This document shows positions 1 to 7,983 of a stretch of DNA of 64,000 bases, piece after piece. The translations under genes were made by a program, and so were the position numbers. The stretch spans positions 434,001 to 498,000 of the forward strand of contig NZ_JAPRAQ010000001.1 in NCBI RefSeq assembly GCF_029989365.1. Direction: 5' to 3'. Numbering within the stretch: the stretch's first letter is position 1; every line of letters begins with the position of its first letter. Below the pieces are notes generated by a model that made no database searches, was not told where the DNA came from, and saw only the letters and a list, made by a program, of their open reading frames with translations. The DNA comes from Bradyrhizobium sp. Arg816. Its GTDB lineage: Bacteria; Pseudomonadota; Alphaproteobacteria; Rhizobiales; Xanthobacteraceae.

Positions 1-1088
1 TGGCCGGCGTCGGCAAGCATTTCGCCACTCTTGCCATCGCCCTGGTCGCCATCCTGATATCGGTTGCAACCTGGCAGCACTATGTCACCGCGCCCTGGAC
101 GCGCAATGGCAGCGTGCGCGTGCAGGTCGCCAATGTCGCGCCGTAGATTGCTGGCAAAATCGTAGAGCTGCGGGTGGCCGACAACCAGTTCGTCCGCAAG
201 GGTGACGTGCTCTACGTCATCGATCCCTTCGACTTCGAGGTAGCCGTCCGCATCGGCAAGGCCCTCGTCGACCAGCGGGCGGCGGACCTGGAGGTGAAGC
301 AGGCCGAGTCCGACCGGCGCCGGCGTCTGTCCGACCTCGCGACGACGCCAGAGGAGCAGCAGATCTTCGCCGGCAACGCCTCGCAGGCGAAGGCCGCCTA
401 CGCAGCGGCCGCTCACCAGCTTGCACAGGCGGAATTGAACCTGAAGCGCACCAATGTGCTCAGCCCCGTCGACGGCTATGTCACCAATCTCCTGCTGCGC
501 GTCGGCGACTATGCGCTGACCGGCGTCACCAACGTCTCCATCATCGATTCCAACAGCTTCTGGATCGACGGCTATTTCGAGGAAACCAAGATGGCGCATG
601 TCTGCGTCGGCGATCGCGTCGAGGCACAGCTCATCGGCTACTCCAAGCCGATCCTGGGACATGTGAAAACCGTGACCCGCGGCATCAGCCCGTCAAACGC
701 CGCGGCGGGCACGCAAGGTTTGCCCAACGTGGACCCGATCTACACCTGGGTGCGGCTTGCGCAGCGCATACCGGTTCGCGTCGCCATCGACACGGTGCCG
801 CCGGGCGTGCCGCTGGTCTCCGGCATGACGGCCACGGTGACGATCCGGCAGCCCGATGCGGTCGATCGCCAGACCTGGTCTCATCGGCTCCGCACGACCT
901 TGGTGGACCCAATGTTCGATGTGTTCGGCGCGGGAGATCCGCCCCGCCCCAACTGCCTCCAATCCCCATCCCAGCAGCCTCCCGAGGTGACAGCGCTTCC
1001 CTATGCGCGGGTGCCCGCAATTCCGTCAGCGGAGAAGATCGCGCCTGGCCTCACCCCCGGCATCGACGCCTCGCCACGCCTTCCCTGA
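1..1088 (+). pseudogene. HlyD/AaeA-type efflux adaptor, interrupted by an in-frame TAG, 5' end outside window
   Basis: Reading the frame from base 3 gives a membrane anchor (ALVAILISVATWQHYV), then the family hallmark TAPWTRNGSVRVQVANVAP, then TAG at 144-146, then IAGKIVELRVADNQFVRKGD and the rest of a membrane-fusion protein (biotinyl-lipoyl-like and beta-barrel parts, ending near GMTATVTIR). Relatives usually have Gln after the Pro of NVAP, so a single CAG-to-TAG change explains the break. A GTG at 174 could restart translation, but the product would lack the membrane anchor. After the normal family end there is a Pro-rich tail of about 75 residues. The family carries small molecules such as aromatic acids across the envelope with a PET/AaeB-type permease; no partner gene is inside the window. 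The protein family is clear. Whether the gene is dead, suppressed or a sequencing error is not. Confidence 0.85.
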
Positions 1089-1346
1089 ATCCAGTCAGAT
1101 CGCCCACCTGATGAGAGCCATCGCGTCGCACCGCAACATCTGAACTCACAGCCCAGGCCTTTGATTCTGCTTGCTCAATTGGAAGTTTCGCGACCTTCTG
1201 CCGCACCTGCACATTTCGCAAAATCTAACACGATTTCAGCATCTCTAACGGGCCTTGTGGCGGCATCAGACATATCGTTCGAGCGTCAACCAATGGCATT
1301 CAGCAGCCGTCACGGCGGCAGCGGAATCCAAACGACGGGACGAACG

Positions 1347-2393
1347 ATGCTCACCGATATGCAAGCGGCCGGCGCCCGATTGACACATCAACCCGGCGCC
1401 CGCGAACCGGATTTCTCTCAGGGGGCACGCGCATTCCCCCACGAACGAAAATGGCGCCAGCCCGAGCAACGCGTAGGAGTCGCGCGCGAGGACATCACGA
1501 TCTCGCGCTTTACCTATGCGCAGACGGCCGTCAGGCGCGAGGATGCAACGACACCTCCCGACCGGTACTTCTTCGCCATCGCCCTGAAGAGCACACGTCT
1601 CAAGCTGACCAGAGGCAGTCAGACCATTTTCGACGGCGCCATGCCGGCAGGCACGCTCTATGTCGGCGCGCCGTCGCAGCCGCTCCGCGCGCAGTTTCTC
1701 GCGCCTTGCGATTTCCTGCACTTCCACATCTCGGCCAATTGCTTTCCATCTCCACAGCAGGGAACGGAGCCGCTCGCGCCCGAATGCCTGAACGATCTCC
1801 TTCTGTTGCGCGACCCGTTCGCCGAGCAGCTCGCAAAGGCGCTGACCGAACAAGGCCATTCGGCCGATCGCGAATTTGCGTGCTGCATCGCCCAGACGCT
1901 GGCGATGCACGTTGCTCGGCGCGAGCCCCCGCGCACGAAAGTCAACGCCTTGCCGAAATGGCGGCTCCGACGCGTCGAGGAGTATGTCAGGGCGCGCTTC
2001 GACCACTCCATCAGCCTGTCCGACCTCGCCGGCGTCGCGGGATTGTCCCGGATGCACTTTGCCGCGCAGTTTCGCGCCGCGACTGGATACCGGCCGCGCG
2101 AGTATCTCCTGCAACAGCGCATCGAGCATGCAAAATCTCTCCTGTCGAATACCGAGACGCCGCTGGTCGAGGCGGCGCTGGCCGTCGGTTTCTGCACGCA
2201 GGCGCATTTCTCGACCGTCTTCAAACGTCTGACAGGCGACACGCCGGCACGTTGGCGATGCACCAGCCGGAACGCATTGGCGTCACCCAGGCTCGCTGAA
2301 TGCGACCCGGTTCCGTCACGCGAGCCGGTGTCTCATGTCCTGCCGGCGGACCTTCGTGAATCATGCGAAATGAGAAACAGCGTGGGGACGTGA
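1347..2393 (+). CDS. AraC-family transcriptional regulator
   Basis: This predicted DNA-binding regulator has 348 residues from the ATG at 1347. That start has a GGGA-type ribosome site six bases upstream; in-frame starts at 1161 (TTG) and 1293 (ATG) are possible. The first ~200 residues form a cupin-like sensing part (RYFFAIALKSTRLKL, AGTLYVG). Residues ~205-304 carry the double helix-turn-helix (LSDLAGVAGLSRMHFAAQF and EAALAVGFCTQAHFSTVFKR). About 44 residues without recognised motifs follow. The DNA-binding half is strongly similar to the AraC protein at 44810-45658. It lies 258 bases after the broken adaptor gene and is convergent with the malonate operon, which has no mdcR-type regulator in the window. 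The target is unknown. Confidence 0.88.
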   Translation: MLTDMQAAGARLTHQPGAREPDFSQGARAFPHERKWRQPEQRVGVAREDITISRFTYAQTAVRREDATTPPDRYFFAIALKSTRLKLTRGSQTIFDGAMPAGTLYVGAPSQPLRAQFLAPCDFLHFHISANCFPSPQQGTEPLAPECLNDLLLLRDPFAEQLAKALTEQGHSADREFACCIAQTLAMHVARREPPRTKVNALPKWRLRRVEEYVRARFDHSISLSDLAGVAGLSRMHFAAQFRAATGYRPREYLLQQRIEHAKSLLSNTETPLVEAALAVGFCTQAHFSTVFKRLTGDTPARWRCTSRNALASPRLAECDPVPSREPVSHVLPADLRESCEMRNSVGT

Positions 2394-2488
2394 AATACTT
2401 TGCACGCCGGATCGGCGATGCTGGCAGTGTTAGTGACTGAGACCCCAAGTCACGGCTCGAGCCTTCTCCTCCCAGGCATGCGAGCAGT

Positions 2489-2523
2489 GGGCCGTCCTCC
2501 CCACAAGGACGGCCCCTTTTTTT
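2489..2523 (+). terminator. Rho-independent terminator after the AraC gene
   Basis: A perfect stem GGGCCGTCC / GGACGGCCC (2489-2497 with 2507-2515, extended by a T-A pair) is followed directly by a run of seven T. It lies about 95 bases after the AraC stop and works on the plus strand; the minus strand, where the malonate operon ends, has no T-run here. Confidence 0.9.
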
Positions 2524-2584
2524 GACCTCGCCGCGCCGATTCGGAGCGCCGTCCGTCCGATTCCGAAACGAAGCTGTTGCCATT

Positions 2585-3523
2585 TCAGTCGCTGAGATGT
2601 CGCGCAAGCCAGTCACGCACACCCTGAAGACTCCTGAAATCGTCCAGCGACCGCACCGGAAGGCCGGGCTCGACGCTCGCAACCATCCGGCTCAGTGCAT
2701 GTCCAGGTCCAAATTCGAGAAATGCCGTGGCACCCGCTTCGAGACAGCTTTGCAGGCAATTTCCCCACTGCACGGTTTGCGAGATCTGCGCGGCGAGCTT
2801 GTCGTGGCCCGTCTCGGCGGAGACGACCGAACCGCCATCGACGCCGCTCAGGATGCGCGCGCCGGCAGCCGGCGGGAACGCCACCGGCGCCGACCGCAAG
2901 ACTTCGCGAAACACGACCGACGCCTCGGCGAGCCGTCCGGTGTGGGAGGCAACCCCAACCGGCAGGTCGACGATCCTTGTGGCACGCATCGCCCTCGCCT
3001 CTCCGGCAATCCCGTTCAATGCCTTCCGGCCACCGCCGATCACGAAGGCATCGCCTGGATTGACGATGGCGATCGCCGCGCCGTGGCGCTCGCAAAGGCG
3101 GGTCACATCGTTATGTGAAAGACCACGGACAAAGATCAGCCCGTCACCGGCGCAGGTGGCGGCGTCCATCGCTTCCGCGCGGCGCACTGCGAGGTCGAGC
3201 GTGAGGACCGGTTCGAACAAATCTGCCACGCCCCATGCCGCCACCTCACCGACACTGTAGCCTGCGATGATGGCGCCATGTGGAATGATGTCCCTGAGCC
3301 CGGCAGCGGCGGCCAGTGCCTGCAACGTGCATAGAATCTGGCCGGACCGGTTGCGATGCAGAGCCTCGTCAGATTCGCTGCGCACGAAATCGCGCGGATC
3401 CCTGCCGCCCAGCAACGTTGCCGCATGTGCAAACAGGTGCGTCGCTTCCGGCGCATCGCCCGTCAGGGCGAACATGTCCCGATGCTGTCCGCCTTGTCCC
3501 GAGCACAGGATCGCAAGTGTCAT
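2585..3523 (-). CDS. mdcH: Malonate decarboxylase epsilon subunit (malonyl-CoA:ACP transacylase-like)
   Basis: This 312-residue cytoplasmic acyltransferase starts MTLAILCSGQGGQ, the entry motif of FabD-type malonyl transferases. It has the nucleophile elbow GYSVGE with Ser90. In the malonate decarboxylase system MdcH loads malonyl from malonyl-CoA onto the carrier protein MdcC to start the catalytic cycle. It is the last gene of the operon, nine bases after mdcF. No T-rich terminator follows on this strand. The family and length fit well, and the complete mdc context makes the assignment firm. Confidence 0.93.
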   Translation of the reverse strand: MTLAILCSGQGGQHRDMFALTGDAPEATHLFAHAATLLGGRDPRDFVRSESDEALHRNRSGQILCTLQALAAAAGLRDIIPHGAIIAGYSVGEVAAWGVADLFEPVLTLDLAVRRAEAMDAATCAGDGLIFVRGLSHNDVTRLCERHGAAIAIVNPGDAFVIGGGRKALNGIAGEARAMRATRIVDLPVGVASHTGRLAEASVVFREVLRSAPVAFPPAAGARILSGVDGGSVVSAETGHDKLAAQISQTVQWGNCLQSCLEAGATAFLEFGPGHALSRMVASVEPGLPVRSLDDFRSLQGVRDWLARHLSD

Positions 3524-3532
3524 GGTCGCCGC

Positions 3533-4483
3533 CTAGTGCGGAAAGAGCACGGCGATCGCGACCGCCATGGTCGCGACACTGAATCCGGTGCTCGAAATGA
3601 CCATCGATCCGACCGCTGCGGAGTCCAGCCGGTAGTTGACCGCAAACAGGATGCCGAAAAAGCCAGAAGGCACCGCGGCGAGCAGAATGGCCGTCCTCGC
3701 TGTGTCGGGAGCGATTGGAAAGACGTGAGTGACTGCAACGGCCGCGAGCGGCCGAACCATGTCCGAGGCCACGGTTGCAGCCGCGATCTTCCAGTTCAGG
3801 CGGAACGACTGTGCCGACAGGATGGCTCCGGTCAGGAACAGCGCGACGCCGGCGGCCGAACTCCCGATCAGGGCGAGGCAGGCATGAGCGAGCGCGTCGA
3901 GACTCAGATCCGACACCGAAAACAGGATGCCGAACACGGGCGCGAGCACGACCGGCTTGGTGATCGCACGTCCCACGGCCGTCAGCATCTGCCGCGCCGC
4001 CATTTCCTCGCCGCGGGCCCTGGCGGCGTCCATTTCCGCCATGATCAGGGTCACCGGGCTGATGAGGACCGAACCGGTTGCCAATGCGACGGCGACCGGA
4101 ACGGCGCCCGCCTGTCCCGCGACGGATGTCAGGATTGGAAGACCGACGCCGGCAAGATTTGGAAAGCCAACCGTGAGTGCCTGAATCGACGCATCGGGCC
4201 GCGACACCTTGAACAACCTGCGCGCGGCAAGATACCAGGCGGCATAGAGCAACGACATCGTTATACCGAGCACCAGAAAGAGCGGAACCTGCTCGATCAT
4301 CTCGCTGCGCGACGCCGAGGCGGTCGCGGCGAACAGGGACGCCGGCACGGCGAAATCCATCACGAGTGCGTTGAGGGCGTCGACGTGAAGATTGTCGACG
4401 ACATGAAACTTGCCGGCGGCGTATCCGAGCAACAGGACGAAGAAGACCGGCACCAGCGCCATCAGGATCGCGTTGGACATCAT
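3533..4483 (-). CDS. mdcF: Malonate transporter, AEC (auxin efflux carrier) family
   Basis: The product is a 316-residue inner-membrane protein of about ten hydrophobic segments with an inverted-repeat layout, from MALVPVFFVLLLGYAAGKF to the end. AEC-family carriers in mdc operons (MdcF of Klebsiella) are considered malonate importers. The start overlaps the mdcB stop as ATGA, and mdcH follows after nine bases, so expression with the decarboxylase is expected. Substrate is inferred from the operon; sequence alone gives only the AEC family. Confidence 0.9.
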   Translation of the reverse strand: MMSNAILMALVPVFFVLLLGYAAGKFHVVDNLHVDALNALVMDFAVPASLFAATASASRSEMIEQVPLFLVLGITMSLLYAAWYLAARRLFKVSRPDASIQALTVGFPNLAGVGLPILTSVAGQAGAVPVAVALATGSVLISPVTLIMAEMDAARARGEEMAARQMLTAVGRAITKPVVLAPVFGILFSVSDLSLDALAHACLALIGSSAAGVALFLTGAILSAQSFRLNWKIAAATVASDMVRPLAAVAVTHVFPIAPDTARTAILLAAVPSGFFGILFAVNYRLDSAAVGSMVISSTGFSVATMAVAIAVLFPH

Positions 4484-5361
4484 GGCATCGGCCTTTCATG
4501 GGCGTCGACGAAGAGCGTCATCGCAAGAAGGTCGGCCGATCCACCCGGGCTGAGACGCCGGACGACGAAGCTTTCATGGATCGATTGCGCGTATGCATGC
4601 CAGCCGGGCGCACGCACGCCCCCGGCGTCGATGAAATGACGCGCGGCACGATGTGCAAAGCGAAGGCCGTCGAGCCCGCCGCGATGCAGGAGATTTGTGT
4701 CCTCAACGGACGCGATCAGGGCAAAGCACGCCTCGACCCGGGCGGCTTCCGCTTCCGCGGGCACGGCCGGCGTCATCCTGCGCAAGGCAGGCAGGCCGAT
4801 CCGATAGACGCTGGGAAATCCGTTCGCGGCCTCAAGACGCGCGCCGCCCGCGTGATAGCGGCGGCGCGCGGTGCTGCCATGGCTGTGCAGCAACACCGGA
4901 CCGTCGAGGATGCTGCCGCCCCAGACGCGTGCCACGACATCGCCGAGCGGCAGCCCGGGATCGACCAATCCGCCGACCTTCGCACCCGCCGCCGCGCACA
5001 ACAGCCCGAGTCCGAAGATCGCGCCGCGATGGGTGTTGATGCCGGAGGTCGCCGCGAGCATTGCACGTTCGGCCTCCAGGCCGATGATCCTCAGCCGTCC
5101 CATGCCGCAACCAAGCGCGCCCGCATCGGCGAGCCGTTGAAAGTAAGGCCTGATGGCCGCAGAGCTGCGGCGAAACATGCCGGCATCCATGTCGTCGTGA
5201 CTGCCATTGTCGACATGGCTCACGAGTCCCGGCTTCGGCCAGGTTTCCAGCTCCATGACGAGGCAATCAGCGGCGACGTCGCCGATGGCTGCGGTATCGG
5301 CGACCCTTCGCGTCCGGTACGAAACGAGCGGTTCAGCACCCCGTGCGGCCGCGGTGATCAT
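4480..5361 (-). CDS. mdcB: Triphosphoribosyl-dephospho-CoA synthase
   Basis: This enzyme of 293 residues (CitG/MdcB family) makes 2'-(5''-triphosphoribosyl)-3'-dephospho-CoA from ATP and dephospho-CoA, the precursor of the MdcC prosthetic group. The start MITAAARG is fixed by the ATGA overlap with the mdcG stop (5358-5361). Family motifs include ELETWPKPGLVS, the D-D-M region (GSHDDMDAGMF) and the GINTHRGAIF segment. In Klebsiella and Pseudomonas mdcB follows mdcA; here it sits after mdcG, next to its partner in prosthetic-group assembly. Confidence 0.93.
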   Translation of the reverse strand: MITAAARGAEPLVSYRTRRVADTAAIGDVAADCLVMELETWPKPGLVSHVDNGSHDDMDAGMFRRSSAAIRPYFQRLADAGALGCGMGRLRIIGLEAERAMLAATSGINTHRGAIFGLGLLCAAAGAKVGGLVDPGLPLGDVVARVWGGSILDGPVLLHSHGSTARRRYHAGGARLEAANGFPSVYRIGLPALRRMTPAVPAEAEAARVEACFALIASVEDTNLLHRGGLDGLRFAHRAARHFIDAGGVRAPGWHAYAQSIHESFVVRRLSPGGSADLLAMTLFVDAHERPMP

Positions 5362-6038
5362 GATCCCGTCGCTCCCGAAATGAACCGATCCCTGTCGAGC
5401 ACGGCCACGCTCCCGATGGTCTTGACCAGAAGCTCGCTCGCGCCGGCGTGGAATTCGCGCCAGTTCACCGCCGCACCATCCACGCGCATCAATTCGCCAT
5501 CGAGCCGCATCGGTGCTTCGGTCTCGATTGCGGCCACATCGGCAGCGAGACGATCCAGATCCGTTTCGCGGTGGAACGCGAGCAGAACGTCGAGATCGGA
5601 GCGGTCGGTCACGTAATCGAGCCCGGTCAGCGACTGCCAGGCCAGGCTGCCGAATATCCGCACATCCACCGCATGCCGGAGTGCAAGCTCGTCGAGTCGA
5701 TCGAGCGTCAACCACCAGTGACGCGGCGCCGAGGCACGCACCTCCAGCAGCGAGGGCGGTCTCGCAACCGAAACGACATGGCCGACATCCGCCAGAAAGG
5801 AGAGCCGCTTCTTGCCGGCAGAGGGCGGCAGCGGCAGGCCCAAAGCGAGGCCGGTCGCCTCGCCTGGCAGCGCGCGCCGCCTGATCGTCGGCCAACCCAT
5901 GACGGGCCAACACCCGACCAGGGGATCGGCGGCGAGATCGGCACGCATCTCGAGGAGCGCCCGCCAGCCCTCCGGGCTGACAAAGACGAGGTCGTGGCGA
6001 CCGGCCGGCGGTTCACCGGATTTGCAGGGCAAGGTCAC
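5358..6038 (-). CDS. mdcG: Malonate decarboxylase holo-ACP synthase (phosphoribosyl-dephospho-CoA transferase)
   Basis: MdcG transfers the phosphoribosyl-dephospho-CoA group from the MdcB product onto the carrier protein MdcC. The best start is GTG at 6038 (reading VTLPCKSGEP), giving 226 residues, near the usual length, and overlapping the mdcE end by 26 bases; an upstream ATG at 6143 would give 261. The nucleotidyltransferase-like core is visible as FGSLAWQSLTGLDYVTDRSD with the metal-binding pair in SDLDVLL. The gene overlaps mdcB by four bases. Confidence 0.88.
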   Translation of the reverse strand: MTLPCKSGEPPAGRHDLVFVSPEGWRALLEMRADLAADPLVGCWPVMGWPTIRRRALPGEATGLALGLPLPPSAGKKRLSFLADVGHVVSVARPPSLLEVRASAPRHWWLTLDRLDELALRHAVDVRIFGSLAWQSLTGLDYVTDRSDLDVLLAFHRETDLDRLAADVAAIETEAPMRLDGELMRVDGAAVNWREFHAGASELLVKTIGSVAVLDRDRFISGATGS

Positions 6039-6735
6039 GAACGCGCTCCGCGATATCGGCGGCCTTCGGCCGGCCACCGCGCTCCTTGCCGAGCGCATCT
6101 CTTCGATCCCGCGCAGCCGGCATGTCGGCGAGCAGCGCCTCAAGCTGGTCTGCGAGTGAGGTGGCGTCGCTCCATGTCATATGAACGGCACCCATCTGCT
6201 CGAGATTGGAGAGCCCCGGCGCGAACACCGGCGTCGATTTGGCCTTCTCCTCAAGAGCCGTCATCGACAATTTGGTGACCTTCGCCATCGACGGCAGATC
6301 CATCACGGCGGGAGAGGCGCCGGGCAATCCGACCAGCACCCGCGTCGCAAGGCCCGTCGCAAGCAGGGCGCCCGCCGCCGAATGGCCGTAGAGAAGACCG
6401 ATGGTCGGGCGGCCGTGCATGTCCGCGTGGATCAGCACTTTCGCCAGATGCGCGAGGAACTCGTTGAGCCCGAGCAGCTCGTCCCGCTTGCTCATGCGTT
6501 GGCTGTCACTGTCGACGAGCACCACGATCGGTCCGCTCCCCCGGTCGATCGAGTCCAGGACGTGCGCGGAAAGTCTGATCGCCTCGTCGACGCCGAGTGC
6601 AGTCCGATCAGAAACACCAATCACGAGTATCCTGCCGCCGGACCGCAGCGTCGCCGCGCCGGCAATGACGCCATTGTCGTTCCTGACCTCGTGGCCGTCG
6701 GGAAACAGCGAGGCGAGAATGTCATCGAGCGTCAC
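6013..6735 (-). CDS. mdcE: Malonate decarboxylase gamma subunit
   Basis: MdcE pairs with MdcD to decarboxylate malonyl-S-ACP to acetyl-S-ACP without biotin. The likely start is GTG at 6735 (VTLDDILASLF), overlapping the mdcD stop by 14 bases and giving 240 residues; an ATG at 6807 would add 24 residues that do not resemble the family. The crotonase-fold core shows IGVSD, IVVLVDSDSQ and the oxyanion region LLYGHSAAGALLATG. The operon position after mdcD is standard. Confidence 0.92.
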   Translation of the reverse strand: MTLDDILASLFPDGHEVRNDNGVIAGAATLRSGGRILVIGVSDRTALGVDEAIRLSAHVLDSIDRGSGPIVVLVDSDSQRMSKRDELLGLNEFLAHLAKVLIHADMHGRPTIGLLYGHSAAGALLATGLATRVLVGLPGASPAVMDLPSMAKVTKLSMTALEEKAKSTPVFAPGLSNLEQMGAVHMTWSDATSLADQLEALLADMPAARDRRDALGKERGGRPKAADIAERVRDLALQIR

Positions 6736-7660
6736 GGCTGCTCCTCCCGATCCTGTCAGCGAGCGCAATGAATTGGTCGGCCGGCAATTCCGGCACCGTT
6801 TCCGCATGCGCTACACCTTCCACCGTCCAGACATCGACGGCGTCCTGGCAAGCGCCGAAGCGGCGCAACCTGTCGGCCAGACGCCCCTGCTCCGCCTTGA
6901 GCCGGTCGAGGCCGAAGGGGCCAATCAACCCGATCAACTCGAGCGCGGCCTCGCGAAAATCCTGCACGGTGTCATCGGCGAAGACGTCGGCCGCACCGAG
7001 CAGCCGCCGGTGCTTGCCGCCCATGGTGCGCCAGACCAGGGCACGGTCACGGGAGTCGAACTCCTCGACGCCGCGATTGGTCTCGATCACCTCGGGACCC
7101 GAAACCGCGATGCGTCCCGCCTCCGACACGGCGAGCGCGGAGCAACAGCCTGCGATCAGACCGCCGCCGCCATAGCAGCCGGAGCGCCCGCCGATCAGGC
7201 CGATGACCTTCACGCCGGCACTGCGCGCCTCCATCACCGCGCGCATGATCTCGGCGATGGCGAGCTCACCGGCATTGGCCTCCTGCAACCGGACCCCGCC
7301 GGTATCGAGCAGGATCAGAACGGGGATCGATCCGATCTCGCGCGCTGCGCGGAGCAGCCCCGTGAGCTTGGCACCGTGCACCTCGCCGAAGGCGCCTCCC
7401 ATGAAGCGCCCTTCCTGCGCGGCGACGAACACCGGCGCGCCGCCGAGGCGGCCATGGCCGACGACGATGCCGTCATCGAACTGCTCGGGAAGGCCGAATA
7501 TCTCCAGATGCGGACTGACCTCGCGCTGTTCCGGCCCGATGAACTCGACCAGGCTGCCGGCATCAAGCAGCAGATCAAGCCTCGTCCGCGCCGATGCCTC
7601 GTTGAAGCTTGTGCTGCGGGCCCGCTCGGCCGGGGCGATGTGCGAGAGCGGCGCGGTCAT
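6722..7660 (-). CDS. mdcD: Malonate decarboxylase beta subunit
   Basis: This 312-residue carboxyltransferase-type subunit forms the decarboxylase with MdcE. Visible family features are the N-terminal SFNEASARTRLDLLLDAGS segment, VAAQEGRFMGGAFGEVHGAK, LLDTGGVRLQEANAGE and the glycine-rich GGRSGCYGGGGLIAG that shapes the active site. Its start overlaps the mdcC stop as ATGA (7657-7660), and mdcE begins before its own stop. Length is typical. Confidence 0.95.
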   Translation of the reverse strand: MTAPLSHIAPAERARSTSFNEASARTRLDLLLDAGSLVEFIGPEQREVSPHLEIFGLPEQFDDGIVVGHGRLGGAPVFVAAQEGRFMGGAFGEVHGAKLTGLLRAAREIGSIPVLILLDTGGVRLQEANAGELAIAEIMRAVMEARSAGVKVIGLIGGRSGCYGGGGLIAGCCSALAVSEAGRIAVSGPEVIETNRGVEEFDSRDRALVWRTMGGKHRRLLGAADVFADDTVQDFREAALELIGLIGPFGLDRLKAEQGRLADRLRRFGACQDAVDVWTVEGVAHAETVPELPADQFIALADRIGRSSRDAR

Positions 7661-7974
7661 CGGTCGCTCCCCGCGATCAGTCGCACCGCCTGGGCCAGCC
7701 GAAGCGAGACCGTGTCGGGCCGCGCGCCGCCGTCATTGATGGAGAATTTCAGCCCGCCGGGCGAATAGCGCTCGACGAAATCGCCAATGACGGCGCTCCA
7801 GACTTCGCCGAAGCCCATCGCCGCGGTCTTGATCTCGACCGCGCATTCCGCATCCGGCAGGACGCGCTCGACCAGCACTTCCAGATTGCCCGAGGCGACC
7901 ACGCCGACGATCGCGCTCTGCCTGATGCCGCCCGCGCGCTCGCGAACCGGGTGGTGAAAGCTGAGATCTTCCAT
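7657..7974 (-). CDS. mdcC: Malonate decarboxylase acyl carrier protein (delta subunit)
   Basis: A carrier protein of 105 residues holds the acetyl/malonyl thioester on a phosphoribosyl-dephospho-CoA arm. The attachment serine is most likely Ser28 in VASGNLEVL, by analogy with MdcC and CitD carriers. Other conserved-looking parts are EIKTAAMGFGEVW and FSINDGGARPDTVSLRL. It starts nine bases after mdcA and overlaps mdcD. Its presence with mdcB and mdcG means the full apparatus for making the unusual cofactor is here. Confidence 0.95.
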   Translation of the reverse strand: MEDLSFHHPVRERAGGIRQSAIVGVVASGNLEVLVERVLPDAECAVEIKTAAMGFGEVWSAVIGDFVERYSPGGLKFSINDGGARPDTVSLRLAQAVRLIAGSDR

Positions 7975-7983
7975 GGCCTGTCC

